In this document: positions 1 through 6,899 of the stretch, one piece after another
How positions within the stretch are numbered: position 1 is the stretch's first letter
Layout: each line of letters starts with the position of its first letter
NCBI GenBank assembly: GCA_964570825.1
Contig: CAZMZJ010000031.1
Coordinates: 1 to 13,057, forward strand
Reading direction: 5' to 3'
Source of the DNA: UMGS1002 sp964570825
GTDB taxonomy: Bacteria > Bacillota > Clostridia > Oscillospirales > CAG-272
Length of the DNA stretch: 13,057 nucleotides
Notes under the pieces: model-generated
What the model was told of the DNA's origin: nothing
Seen by the model: the letters and a program-made list of their open reading frames with translations, nothing else
The model's database searches: none
Position numbers and translations under genes: made by a program

Positions 1-20
1 ATTTAATCAAAAATAATTCC

Positions 21-23
21 TAA
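21..23 (+). other. In-frame TAA stop within Rhs core sequence
   Basis: The frame upstream of the stop reads LIKNNS, and downstream it reads NEKIYLYNAHGDVVQL. Together these look like continuous Rhs core ('NLI...YYLYNAHGDVVQL' in relatives). The stop therefore appears to interrupt a longer rhs gene. The alternative is that it marks the border of an orphan tip cassette with only a short core remnant. Only 20 bases lie upstream, so this cannot be settled here. Confidence 0.5.
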
Positions 24-977
24 AATGAGAAAATATACCTTTACAATGCACACGGCGATGTGGTACAATTAGTCAGCAGTACCGGAACTGTAGTCAAGGA
101 ATACCAGTATGACGCCTTTGGCGTTGAGTATACCCCCGACGCAAACGACATCAACTACTTCCGCTATTGCGGCCAGTACTTCGATACCGAGATCGGGACG
201 TATTACCTAAGAGCGAGGTATTATGACCCGACGAACGGGAGGTTCATACAACAGGACGGGTGGAGTTATTTAAATTATAATGATCCCCTCAGCTTAAATT
301 TATATTCTTATTGTTCAAATAACCCTATACGATATATTGACTTGAGTGGGACAACAGCAAAAGATATATTATCAGGATTAATATCAGCTCTGGATGAAAA
401 TTTAACTGACGGATTTGTTAAATGGGTTATATCAAAAATAAAAAACATAAATGGCGACTATTTATACGAAAGTGAATACGATTATTATTTAGGTCGTGTT
501 ATAGGTGACGCGATATCCGTGGCAATTGGTGCATACATGACAGCTACTGGTATTATGACAATAATTAGTTCGATTAGTGGAGGAGCGGCTGTTACAGTCG
601 GAACCGGAGGAGCAGGAGCAATTGGAGGTGTTGCAATATGTATTGAAGGTGTAGCACTTGGAGCCGCCACAGCTGAACTTGGGGCATCAATTGTATTAGC
701 CGCTGCAGGGAATTTTGGAAACGATCTCAGTAATATGTTAAGCGCCTCTGATAAAATTTCAAGTAGTAAAAAGGATTTAAAACCATTGGATGATAAATAC
801 CTTAAAAATAATGGGATTGATCCACATGATTTTATAAGAGAAATATTAAAGGAGTTAGATGTAAAGGATAAGAACATTTCACATTATGATATTTTGAGAA
901 ATCCAGTTACAAAAGAATTATACTTGGTACCCAAAGGTAATATGCCTGCGATACCGACAGGAGAATTTTTGCAATGA
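24..977 (+). CDS. Rhs/YD-repeat protein C-terminal fragment with polymorphic toxin tip (5' end outside window or broken)
   Basis: This is the end of an Rhs polymorphic toxin. The first ~97 residues (counted from the GTG at 60) are the conserved end of the Rhs core: YNAHGDVVQL, EYQYDAFG, YYLRARYYDPTNGRFIQQD and DPLSLNLYSYCSNNPIRYIDLSG. The variable tip starts near base 351. It has a long Gly/Ala-rich hydrophobic stretch (about residues 150-220), of the kind thought to aid translocation, and a charged C-terminal domain (242-305) with GIDPH, NISHYD and PTGE motifs. From memory this resembles the domain called polymorphic toxin type 33; I hold that loosely. The GTG at 60 lies inside the HGDVVQL motif and is unlikely to be a true start. 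Rhs-like sequence continues in frame to base 3, with a TAA stop at 21-23. The stop overlaps the next gene's start (ATGA), as expected for a toxin-immunity pair. Base composition turns AT-rich near base 265. Confidence 0.85.
   Translation, partial: NEKIYLYNAHGDVVQLVSSTGTVVKEYQYDAFGVEYTPDANDINYFRYCGQYFDTEIGTYYLRARYYDPTNGRFIQQDGWSYLNYNDPLSLNLYSYCSNNPIRYIDLSGTTAKDILSGLISALDENLTDGFVKWVISKIKNINGDYLYESEYDYYLGRVIGDAISVAIGAYMTATGIMTIISSISGGAAVTVGTGGAGAIGGVAICIEGVALGAATAELGASIVLAAAGNFGNDLSNMLSASDKISSSKKDLKPLDDKYLKNNGIDPHDFIREILKELDVKDKNISHYDILRNPVTKELYLVPKGNMPAIPTGEFLQ
959..963 (+). promoter_or_regulatory. Ribosome binding site AGGAG for the immunity gene
   Basis: AGGAG lies inside the end of the toxin coding sequence, 10 nt before the ATG at 974. 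With the ATGA stop/start overlap this indicates translational coupling of toxin and immunity gene. Confidence 0.6.
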
Positions 978-1401
978 GTAATAAAAATTTATTTAACTCA
1001 AAAAAAGCTCTTGCATATGCGGAACTTGATATATGGGGAGAAAGCGTTAAGCCGAAGGCAATATCCGAGATTTTAAACATTGTTCCGACCGAATTACATG
1101 AAGTTGGAGATAATGGTAGATATGGAAATAAGCCATATGCAGTTGCTACATGGTTATATAAAACAGAAAAAAAGCAACTTATGATACAACGGAGCAACTT
1201 GGTGATTTGATTTCGTCTTTTCAAGAAAAGGTTAATGAATTAAAACAGATTAAAACTTCATATACAGATTGTAATATTGTTGTTTGTATTGTAGTTGAAA
1301 ACAATCTGAATACATCACCAAGTTATACAATAACCTCAGAACAAATTTCTTTTTTAGCAAGTATCGGAGCAGAAATTAATTTTGATATTTATCATTATTA
1401 G
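974..1401 (+). CDS. DUF4279-like presumed immunity protein, split by a -1 frameshift
   Basis: Two overlapping short frames, 974-1210 and 1162-1401, together make one plausible protein of about 142 residues. The first gives AYAELDIWGESVKPKAISEIL, GDNGRYGNKPY and ATWLYKTEKK; the second continues ATYDTTEQLGDLISSFQEKVNEL and ends SIGAEINFDIYHY. The order (N-terminal strand, 'P..IS..L...PT..H..GD', a W near the middle, a C-terminal 'S.GAEI..DIY') fits the DUF4279 family as I remember it, which often follows Rhs toxins. The join falls exactly at an A7 run (1167-1173) read as gaA AAA AAG: a -1 slip there gives KK then Ala with no lost residue. Alone, the first frame ends in an unrelated tail at 1208-1210. 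It may be a pseudogene, an assembly error or true recoding. The role as antidote to the upstream tip is inferred from position and overlap. Confidence 0.7.
1168..1174 (+). promoter_or_regulatory. A AAA AAG slippery heptamer at the frame junction
   Basis: Zero-frame codons are gaA AAA AAG, so the heptamer is in the phase required for tandem -1 slippage. The -1 frame has been open only since 1162 and runs without a stop to 1401. I see no convincing downstream stem-loop and no upstream SD-like stimulator, which weakens the case for programmed frameshifting against a simple homopolymer indel. Confidence 0.5.
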
Positions 1402-1428
1402 AATAATTATCAATTTGCAAAAACAGTT

Positions 1429-1462
1429 ACTGTATAACTAACTTACATTTAATTTATACAGT
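1429..1462 (+). terminator. Possible terminator downstream of the toxin-immunity cassette
   Basis: A 9-bp inverted repeat (1429-1437 with 1454-1462) and a 16-nt loop lie 28 nt after the immunity stop codon. A T-rich stretch (1473-1481) follows after about 10 nt. The gap before the T run makes it a weak candidate. Confidence 0.3.
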
Positions 1463-1566
1463 TGCTAAGGAGTTTATTTTTGCGGCTGTTTCGGCAGAAC
1501 TCGCGATTAACCAAAACACCCACAATAAGAAGATTATTCATAATTATACCATGACAGTATTCGTAA

Positions 1567-1592
1567 AAGGGACGGATTAATTTCCGTCCCTT
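1567..1592. terminator. Perfect 10-bp hairpin, candidate bidirectional terminator
   Basis: AAGGGACGGA (1567-1576) pairs perfectly with TCCGTCCCTT (1583-1592) around a 6-nt loop. Neither flank has a long T tract on its own, though the stem ends in TT on one strand and AA on the other. It could also be the end of a small repeat element. Confidence 0.45.
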
Positions 1593-1793
1593 AATATCTC
1601 ATAAATGTTAATTACATCTATATTGAAAAAACATTGCGTCTAAATTGCAAAAACCTCAAATAATCCAACAAAAGTTATGATTTTTGATTTATAACTAAAG
1701 TGGAGGGAATTGTTCGGGCGCACAGGAGCAGCAAACATGATATCATCCCTTTATATGACCGATAAAAAGGTCATAATTCCCCGTTTTTATAAA

Positions 1794-1815
1794 ATCGGAG
1801 GGCAATCGGAGGGCA
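1794..1815 (+). repeat. 11-nt tandem direct repeat, two copies
   Basis: ATCGGAGGGCA occurs at 1794-1804 and again immediately at 1805-1815. This looks like a replication-slippage duplication in non-coding DNA. Confidence 0.8.
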
Positions 1816-1860
1816 AGACCCCAAAATCGACCGAAAAAGGAGGGGAGTTGAAAACAAGAA

Positions 1861-1885
1861 AAAACCCTTGCAGTACAAGGGTTTT
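1861..1885 (-). terminator. Intrinsic terminator of the tRNA operon
   Basis: A 10-bp stem (1861-1870 with 1876-1885) with a 5-nt loop sits 4 nt past the 3' end of the initiator tRNA. Read on the minus strand, the stem ends in TTTT and runs into TTCTTGTTTT, a good U-rich tail. Confidence 0.85.
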
Positions 1886-1889
1886 CAAA

Positions 1890-1967
<78 letters not shown>

Positions 1968-1976
1968 ATATTAAAT

Positions 1977-2065
1977 TGGTGCCGGAAACCGGGCTCGAAC
2001 CGGTACGATACTTTCGTATCACGGGATTTTAAGTCCCGGGCGTCTGCCAGTTCCGCCATTCCGGC
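1977..2065 (-). tRNA. tRNA-Leu (TAA)
   Basis: An 89-nt class II tRNA with a long variable arm (a stem around TGATACGAAAGTATCGT). Acceptor GCCGGAA pairs with TTCCGGC. The anticodon loop CTTAAAA has TAA, for UUA codons (and UUG by wobble). The T loop is TTCGAGC and CCA is encoded. It lies 9 nt upstream of the initiator tRNA in the same transcript. Confidence 0.96.
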
Positions 2066-2113
2066 GAACCGACGCCTCGGTACTGTGCGATACTCTTTTC
2101 GGTTCGCTTAAGT

Positions 2114-2142
2114 ATTATAACACGAAAGGCTTTTAATGTCAA
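2114..2142 (-). promoter_or_regulatory. Consensus sigma-A promoter of the tRNA operon
   Basis: On the minus strand, TTGACA (2142-2137), a 17-nt spacer and TATAAT (2119-2114), a perfect match to the housekeeping consensus. It lies about 50 nt upstream of tRNA-Leu, as expected for a stable RNA operon. Confidence 0.9.
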
Positions 2143-2180
2143 CCCTTTTTTGAATAATTTTAATCTTCTTGTTTTTACAG

Positions 2181-2225
2181 AAATCGCCTTGCTGCGCATC
2201 CAGTAGGAGCATAGCAAGGCGATTT
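2181..2225 (-). terminator. Hairpin downstream of the solute-binding lipoprotein gene
   Basis: A 13-bp perfect stem (2181-2193 with 2213-2225) and a 19-nt loop lie 17 nt after the stop of the minus-strand gene and before the tRNA promoter. The flank on the minus strand (CTGTAAAAAC) lacks a U run, so termination efficiency is uncertain. Confidence 0.55.
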
Positions 2226-2241
2226 ATTATGATTTATTTAT

Positions 2242-3765
2242 TCAATGCTGAAGCTTGTCAAGTCCGTCGTTGAGTGATTTTGTCCCGATTTCCCATTGTT
2301 TTTTGTAGGCTTTATAGGTTGACGCCATCGAGTTTGAACCTGAGGAGATAACTTTACGCATTGTGCCGAGCATCGCGTATTTTGCGGAATATATGAATGT
2401 GCCTTCAATCCTTATGCTGCGGTAAATGAGGTCGAGCATAACTACTGACTGTTCATTCAAAAGATATCTGTAAGAAAGCGCGTTTTTATAATATGCGTTG
2501 TAAACATATTTATAGCTGAACGAAGAGATGGCCTCCATAACAGCTCCTATCATCGGAAGCTCGTCTTCGCTTACGGTTGCTATAACCGACATTACGCTTA
2601 GCTGATCCTGGATATGCGTGTAGTAATTTTCCTGTGCTTCGTCATATTTCGGCATAGGAGCGATTCCGTAGTTCCCGTCAAATCCGTTGGGCGTAAGAAA
2701 GCTCTCAATCTGGTAAATCATGGTTGTGCACATGGCAGCGCGTTTTTCACTGAAAATTTTGATGATATTTGTGCTGTATGTGCCGTCCTCCGAACTTGTC
2801 GAGCCGACACTGTATGAGCCGGAGTTCTTCAATAAAATGGCCTGAATTAAATCCACGCAATTTATCAATTTATCCGTATTTGGCTCAAAAACATATGCTC
2901 CGTCCGACGGGGTGAGAAACTGCATGCCGAACGCCACCCAGTATGGATCCGTTGAGGTATATTCGCCGGAAACAAAACCAAATGAATCAAGGGCGTCCCG
3001 CTGGCCGTTTGCATTGAGATCGCTGTAAATATTCGCTATCATTTCGCCCTGCTTTGCGATAGTCCACTTTCCGCTGAGCACAATATCATATAGATCATCA
3101 AGGCCGTATTCGGTGAAAATATCTTTATTATACAGGGTTATGTACATATTTCTGTACATGGACAGGGAGTACGCTCCGCATGTTATGTACTGCTTTGTAC
3201 CGGTGGACATTATCTGGTTGAAGCCCTGAGTCCAGTAATACTTGTCAAGGTTCAGGTTGCCGACATTCAAAAGGTTGTAGCAGTCGCCTTCAAGGATATA
3301 AGTCGTGTGAGTGTAGCCCGGCATTGTTGCTATGTCAAACGAAGTATCGCCGCTTGAAACGCAATTTCGGATTTTATTTCCGACATCGTAAACGTCGCTG
3401 GAGCTAGCAACCGTAATTTTCAATTTAACTCCTAGCAGATTTTCAACCGCCATATTGCGCTCATACACGGCGTCGTTCACCACTTCGCCTTTGATTCCTG
3501 AGGTGTTGAATTCATCAGCGGCAAATGATTGTCCTTCGACTAAAAGAGATATTTCAGCGCCGTTGTAATTTAGGTTGCGGGGAAGTTCAAGTACATAATT
3601 AATGTCTTCCGTATCTGCCGGGGTTGTTGTTTGGGCTGACGAGGATGTTTCCAAAGGTACTGTTGTTGTTTCGTTTTCTTCGGCAGGGTTGGTGCAGGCT
3701 GCAAGAACTGTTGAGGTCATAAATGCTGCCAGAATGAGCGATATGAGCCTTGGTTTAGTTTTCAT
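2242..3765 (-). CDS. Extracellular solute-binding lipoprotein (family 1-like)
   Basis: A 507-residue lipoprotein, probably the substrate receptor of an ABC importer. It begins MKTKPR, has a hydrophobic segment and a lipobox LAAC with Cys24, then a Thr/Ser/Glu-rich linker. The body resembles the large clostridial solute-binding proteins: 'GEVVNDAVYERN' with a following 'VENLLGVKL', 'FDIATMPGY', 'YITCGAYSLSMYRNMYITLYNKDIF', 'GKWTI' and 'PYWVAFGMQF'. I start it at the ATG at 3765 because AGGAG lies 7 nt upstream; a TTG two codons earlier would have no proper site. No permease or ATPase gene lies beside it, so it is an orphan receptor here. The ligand cannot be told from sequence; sugars or oligosaccharides are typical for such proteins. 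Confidence 0.85.
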   Translation of the reverse strand: MKTKPRLISLILAAFMTSTVLAACTNPAEENETTTVPLETSSSAQTTTPADTEDINYVLELPRNLNYNGAEISLLVEGQSFAADEFNTSGIKGEVVNDAVYERNMAVENLLGVKLKITVASSSDVYDVGNKIRNCVSSGDTSFDIATMPGYTHTTYILEGDCYNLLNVGNLNLDKYYWTQGFNQIMSTGTKQYITCGAYSLSMYRNMYITLYNKDIFTEYGLDDLYDIVLSGKWTIAKQGEMIANIYSDLNANGQRDALDSFGFVSGEYTSTDPYWVAFGMQFLTPSDGAYVFEPNTDKLINCVDLIQAILLKNSGSYSVGSTSSEDGTYSTNIIKIFSEKRAAMCTTMIYQIESFLTPNGFDGNYGIAPMPKYDEAQENYYTHIQDQLSVMSVIATVSEDELPMIGAVMEAISSFSYKYVYNAYYKNALSYRYLLNEQSVVMLDLIYRSIRIEGTFIYSAKYAMLGTMRKVISSGSNSMASTYKAYKKQWEIGTKSLNDGLDKLQH

Positions 3766-3807
3766 ATGCAATCTCCTGTCATAAAAAATTTATTTTACTT
3801 TGTAAAA

Positions 3808-3836
3808 AGAATATCAGGAAATTTAGAAGATTGCAA
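3808..3836 (-). promoter_or_regulatory. Candidate promoter of the solute-binding lipoprotein gene
   Basis: On the minus strand, TTGCAA (3836-3831), a 17-nt spacer and TATTCT (3813-3808), about 43 nt before the start codon. Both hexamers deviate from consensus, unlike the other promoters in the window. Confidence 0.4.
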
Positions 3837-3906
3837 GGTAAAATATTCAATTTGTTATGGAAAATATAAATAATTAAATAAACTACATATAATTACTCAA
3901 AAATTT

Positions 3907-5634
3907 TTAATCAATACTCTTATCAAGCGTGAAACGTGTGATTTTTTTGGATGTATTTTTCTGAAATTCGGTTTTCCGCAGTTTTACAAGGCCGACAGCC
4001 TTGTAAGGAGCCATGTTGTGGTTTGCTTCCTTTACTTTTTCATCAAAATATGCCTTCAAATCGGTTATCCCGTGCTCCAAGAGACCCTCGTAGTCGGGAT
4101 ATATTTCGGCGACAATGATTTCCTTATCGCTGTTATTTTTGCTGACGCCGCTGTAAACAATAACTTCGTTTACTCCATAGATCCGTGACAGTTCTGTTTC
4201 GATCTCCTCAGGGTAGACATTCTTTCCGTTTGAAAGTATGATAAGGTTTTTAATGCGTCCCGTGATATATAGCCAACCGTCCTTGTCGATGCGACCGCAG
4301 TCGCCGGTGCGGAAGTAACCCTCCTCGTCGAAAGCCGCGGCTGTGGCGGCCGGATCGTTGAAGTATCCGAGCATGACATTTGGCCCCTTGACGCAGATTT
4401 CGCCTTCGCCGTTTGCGTCGGGGTTTCTGATTTTGACCTTTTCACCGATAATTGGAAGGCCGACGCTTCCTCTTTTCTGATATAGGTTGCGGTTGCACGA
4501 GATGAGAGGTGAGCACTCGGTTATTCCGTATCCGTTCAGTATAGTGATTCCGATAGCGTCGAACGTATCGATAATATCCTGGTTGAGCGCGGCGCCGCCG
4601 CAGATTATCATTTCAAGTTTGCCGCCGAATTTTGAAGTCACGCTCTTGAATAAGGTTTTACGCAGATCAATGCCGGCTTTACGGAGATTGTTGCTGAACT
4701 TGATGAGTTTGCGGAGTGCTTCGGCCTTGCCCTGCTTTTCGGCAGATGCCCATATTCGCTTGTAGAAGGTTTCGACAAAGAGTGGAACTAATACAAGGTG
4801 CGTAGGCTTCTGCTCTGCAAGTTCGCTCAGTATATACTTGATGCCGCTTGAAATATATATTTCGCAGCCCTGTGAAAAATGGCCGACAAAATTGACTGTA
4901 GATCCGAAGGTGTGGTGGGGCGGCAGGACATTCATGGTCTTTCTTGTTATGTCAAAAAGGTACATTCCCTGTGTCATGTCCGACACAATGTTTGTGGTCG
5001 ACAGCATGACGCCCTTGCCTTTTCCGGTTGTACCTGAAGTAAATACAATCGAGGCAAGACGGTCGGGGTCTATGTCATAGTCGTAGTACGAATTGTCGCC
5101 GCAGGCAAAAAGCTCTCCGCCTTTTTTTACAAGCCGGGCTACGGAGAGGTCATCCGGCTGACCTCGGCTTTCCTCTCCGCCGAGGCATATGAAGTACTTG
5201 ACCGACGGGACGGAGGCGCGTATGGCGTCAATTTTGTCCTTTATTGAAACGCCGTACATCACTGCATAGCAGCCTGCAGTGTTCACGATGCCGGCTATGT
5301 CGGCTGCGGGATATTCCTTGTCTATAGGGACTGTTACCGCTCCGATTGACATGAGCGCGAAATACGAGCATATCCACTCGCAGGAGCTTTCTCCGACTAT
5401 GGCGACCTTGTTGTCGCGGCAGCCTATACCGTGCAGAGCCGTGCCGAGATTGCGTATATAATTACGCGCCTCGGCGTATGTCACATGGACGACTTCTTTG
5501 TCGTGGGGATTCTTTTTATATGAAATCGCATATTTATCTGGATATTTGTTTGCCACGTTTTCGGTCATCACTCGGAAATCGCGGAACACAGTGGTTTCAT
5601 ACAGGGGATAATCGGGCGTTTTGGACATTTTCAT
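3907..5634 (-). CDS. AMP-forming acyl-CoA ligase (long-chain fatty acid-CoA ligase family)
   Basis: A 575-residue cytosolic adenylate-forming enzyme that likely activates a fatty acid with ATP to acyl-AMP and then to a thioester. Motifs in order: the phosphate loop FTSGTTGKGKG (about 198-208), NGYGITEC (367-374), YFRTGD (440-445), GRIKNLIILSNGKNVYPEEIE (459-479), and a C-terminal NTSKKITRF with the expected catalytic Lys near 564. The linker insert and the segment FGGKLEMIICGGAALN are typical of the long-chain branch. I chose the ATG at 5634 because AAGGAG lies 9 nt upstream. An upstream ATG at 5679 has no site and would add 15 unlike residues. It is transcribed alone, divergently from the Cys-rich gene. 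CoA or acyl carrier protein as acceptor and the exact chain length cannot be decided. Confidence 0.9.
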   Translation of the reverse strand: MKMSKTPDYPLYETTVFRDFRVMTENVANKYPDKYAISYKKNPHDKEVVHVTYAEARNYIRNLGTALHGIGCRDNKVAIVGESSCEWICSYFALMSIGAVTVPIDKEYPAADIAGIVNTAGCYAVMYGVSIKDKIDAIRASVPSVKYFICLGGEESRGQPDDLSVARLVKKGGELFACGDNSYYDYDIDPDRLASIVFTSGTTGKGKGVMLSTTNIVSDMTQGMYLFDITRKTMNVLPPHHTFGSTVNFVGHFSQGCEIYISSGIKYILSELAEQKPTHLVLVPLFVETFYKRIWASAEKQGKAEALRKLIKFSNNLRKAGIDLRKTLFKSVTSKFGGKLEMIICGGAALNQDIIDTFDAIGITILNGYGITECSPLISCNRNLYQKRGSVGLPIIGEKVKIRNPDANGEGEICVKGPNVMLGYFNDPAATAAAFDEEGYFRTGDCGRIDKDGWLYITGRIKNLIILSNGKNVYPEEIETELSRIYGVNEVIVYSGVSKNNSDKEIIVAEIYPDYEGLLEHGITDLKAYFDEKVKEANHNMAPYKAVGLVKLRKTEFQKNTSKKITRFTLDKSID

Positions 5635-5643
5635 GAGATTTTG

Positions 5644-5649
5644 CTCCTT
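5644..5649 (-). promoter_or_regulatory. AAGGAG ribosome binding site that sets the acyl-CoA ligase start
   Basis: AAGGAG on the minus strand lies 9 nt before the ATG at 5634. It is the reason for preferring that start over the upstream ATG at 5679. Confidence 0.75.
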
Positions 5650-5684
5650 AATGAAGAAAATTTCCCGTAATTCATACAATTGAT

Positions 5685-5713
5685 ATTCTATACCATTTTA
5701 TAAAAAAAATCAA
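5685..5713 (-). promoter_or_regulatory. Candidate promoter of the acyl-CoA ligase gene
   Basis: On the minus strand, TTGATT (5713-5708), a 17-nt spacer and TAGAAT (5690-5685), about 50 nt before the start codon. It is a near-consensus match. Confidence 0.5.
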
Positions 5714-5769
5714 CTGCTGTTTTGTGCTTTATTTGCAATAAACATTGATGCGGCAGGTGCATTAACAAA

Positions 5770-5793
5770 AAAATATCAAATATGTGATATTTT
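5770..5793. promoter_or_regulatory. Palindromic operator-like site in the divergent intergenic region
   Basis: AAAATATCA (5770-5778) and TGATATTTT (5785-5793) form a perfect 9-bp inverted repeat around a 6-nt centre. It ends 12 nt before the -35 box of the plus-strand gene and about 57 nt upstream of the minus-strand promoter, so one dimeric regulator could act on both genes. The AT-rich sequence could also be chance or a weak hairpin. Confidence 0.35.
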
Positions 5794-5805
5794 CAAACTT
5801 AACGC

Positions 5806-5834
5806 TTGAAAATTATGGCAAAGTATTGTATTAT
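5806..5834 (+). promoter_or_regulatory. Promoter of the Cys-rich unknown gene
   Basis: TTGAAA (5806-5811), a 17-nt spacer and TATTAT (5829-5834), leaving a leader of about 94 nt before the chosen start. Confidence 0.6.
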
Positions 5835-5934
5835 ATAAGTGTTGTATAAATTATTGGAAAAATACGGCCGATCAGAAGATATGGGAATAATTTCATTAAG
5901 ATGATATGAAGAACGCGGGAAGGACCATGTGTTT

Positions 5935-6894
5935 ATGGAAACGCGAGAAAAATACAGCATTACGGTATGCGGCAGGGAGGAACTGCTTGCCCGGCGCGGA
6001 TTTGATTTTATTGTTTTTAGAGCGGATGATACCGGCCGGATAATATCGGGATTTCCTAATTCTATGCTTCAATGCGGCGGGGAAAGCGTTTACACCTGCT
6101 GCTTCAGCGGCGACGGGGGGCGCGAATATTTACATAAAATGCTTTCGGGGTATTCAAGGTCGCCTTTTATGATGAATACCGACAGAGGCTGCGCTCTGAT
6201 TATCCGCAGCATGGTTCCGGCAACAAATCTTTGCGCAGCGTTAATTCTTGAAGCCTCTGCAGACTGCATGAAAAGCCTTGCGGCTTCGGGCGCGCTCGAT
6301 ATGGTGGTGCTTCCGCCGGAGCCGTGCGGAAAGACGAATATTAAAAACGATTATGACCCGCATGAGGCTGAGATTGCCGCTAAAGCATACGGGTACGCGA
6401 GGGGCGGGTTTTACGGTTTCGGTTCGGATAGCGTGATTCCCGGCAGTATTGAAAGTTTGCAGAAGGCATCCGAGATAGTGCGCTGTCTTGCGTATATGGC
6501 ATGCTGTGCATGTACCTGCTCGGCAGACGAGAGGGTATATAATATATGGCCTTTCGGGATTAACCGGAAATTTGACGGAGATATTTTCACGGCATTTGCC
6601 CTGATGTCCCTTCTTGCCTGCGGTCGGATCGGAATAAGACGGGAGGCAAGGCTTAAATATAGTATTATTTACGGCGAACCTGTGATCGATATAGAGACCG
6701 AAATTTTTGAGGAAGAAAGCTGTTTGCCTGAAATTGACGAGTGCCGCAGGATTGCCGACCGACGCAGACTGTTTTTTGAATATTCTTTCAATAAAAAACC
6801 TGACGGAAACATTTTCAAAATCCGTTTCAGCCCAATAAGATACGACTGGTCCGTGCTTGGTGTAAAAAACGGCTCAGTACAGATTTCAGATTAA
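5935..6894 (+). CDS. Cysteine-rich protein of unknown function
   Basis: I do not recognise this 319-residue protein. It has no signal peptide or membrane segment, so it is probably cytosolic. It holds 16 cysteines, five of them clustered at about 184, 190, 191, 193 and 195 (RCLAYMACCACTC), and a conserved-looking end (FSPIRYDWSVLGVKN). The C-terminal half (FTAFALMSLLACG, then IDECRRIADRRR and a beta-rich end) faintly recalls a degenerate histidine-kinase ATPase domain, but no N, G1 or G2 box is visible, so this is only a thought. I chose the ATG at 5935, 10 nt after AAGGA; a GTG at 5929 in the same frame is the alternative, with only 4 nt of spacing. It is transcribed alone and ends just before a strong terminator. 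Confidence 0.75.
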   Translation: METREKYSITVCGREELLARRGFDFIVFRADDTGRIISGFPNSMLQCGGESVYTCCFSGDGGREYLHKMLSGYSRSPFMMNTDRGCALIIRSMVPATNLCAALILEASADCMKSLAASGALDMVVLPPEPCGKTNIKNDYDPHEAEIAAKAYGYARGGFYGFGSDSVIPGSIESLQKASEIVRCLAYMACCACTCSADERVYNIWPFGINRKFDGDIFTAFALMSLLACGRIGIRREARLKYSIIYGEPVIDIETEIFEEESCLPEIDECRRIADRRRLFFEYSFNKKPDGNIFKIRFSPIRYDWSVLGVKNGSVQISD

Positions 6895-6899
6895 GCATA

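Larger units (their letters stand above)
1402..1860. other. AT-rich intergenic region with hairpins and a possible gene remnant
   Basis: No convincing gene. It holds two inverted repeats (1429-1462 and 1567-1592), a small hairpin (1754-1775) and an 11-nt tandem direct repeat (1794-1815). A frame at 1407-1580 is open for 57 codons without an ATG and ends in a coding-like stretch (AVSAELAINQNTHNKK, then HNYTMTVFVKGTD). That may be a vestige of a gene or of a mobile element, but I do not recognise it. Confidence 0.4.

Noticed and set aside
485..877. 130-codon minus-strand open frame inside the Rhs tip
   Set aside because: It is the antisense of the Gly/Ala-rich hydrophobic stretch and the charged end; there is no ribosome binding site and the plus frame fits Rhs.
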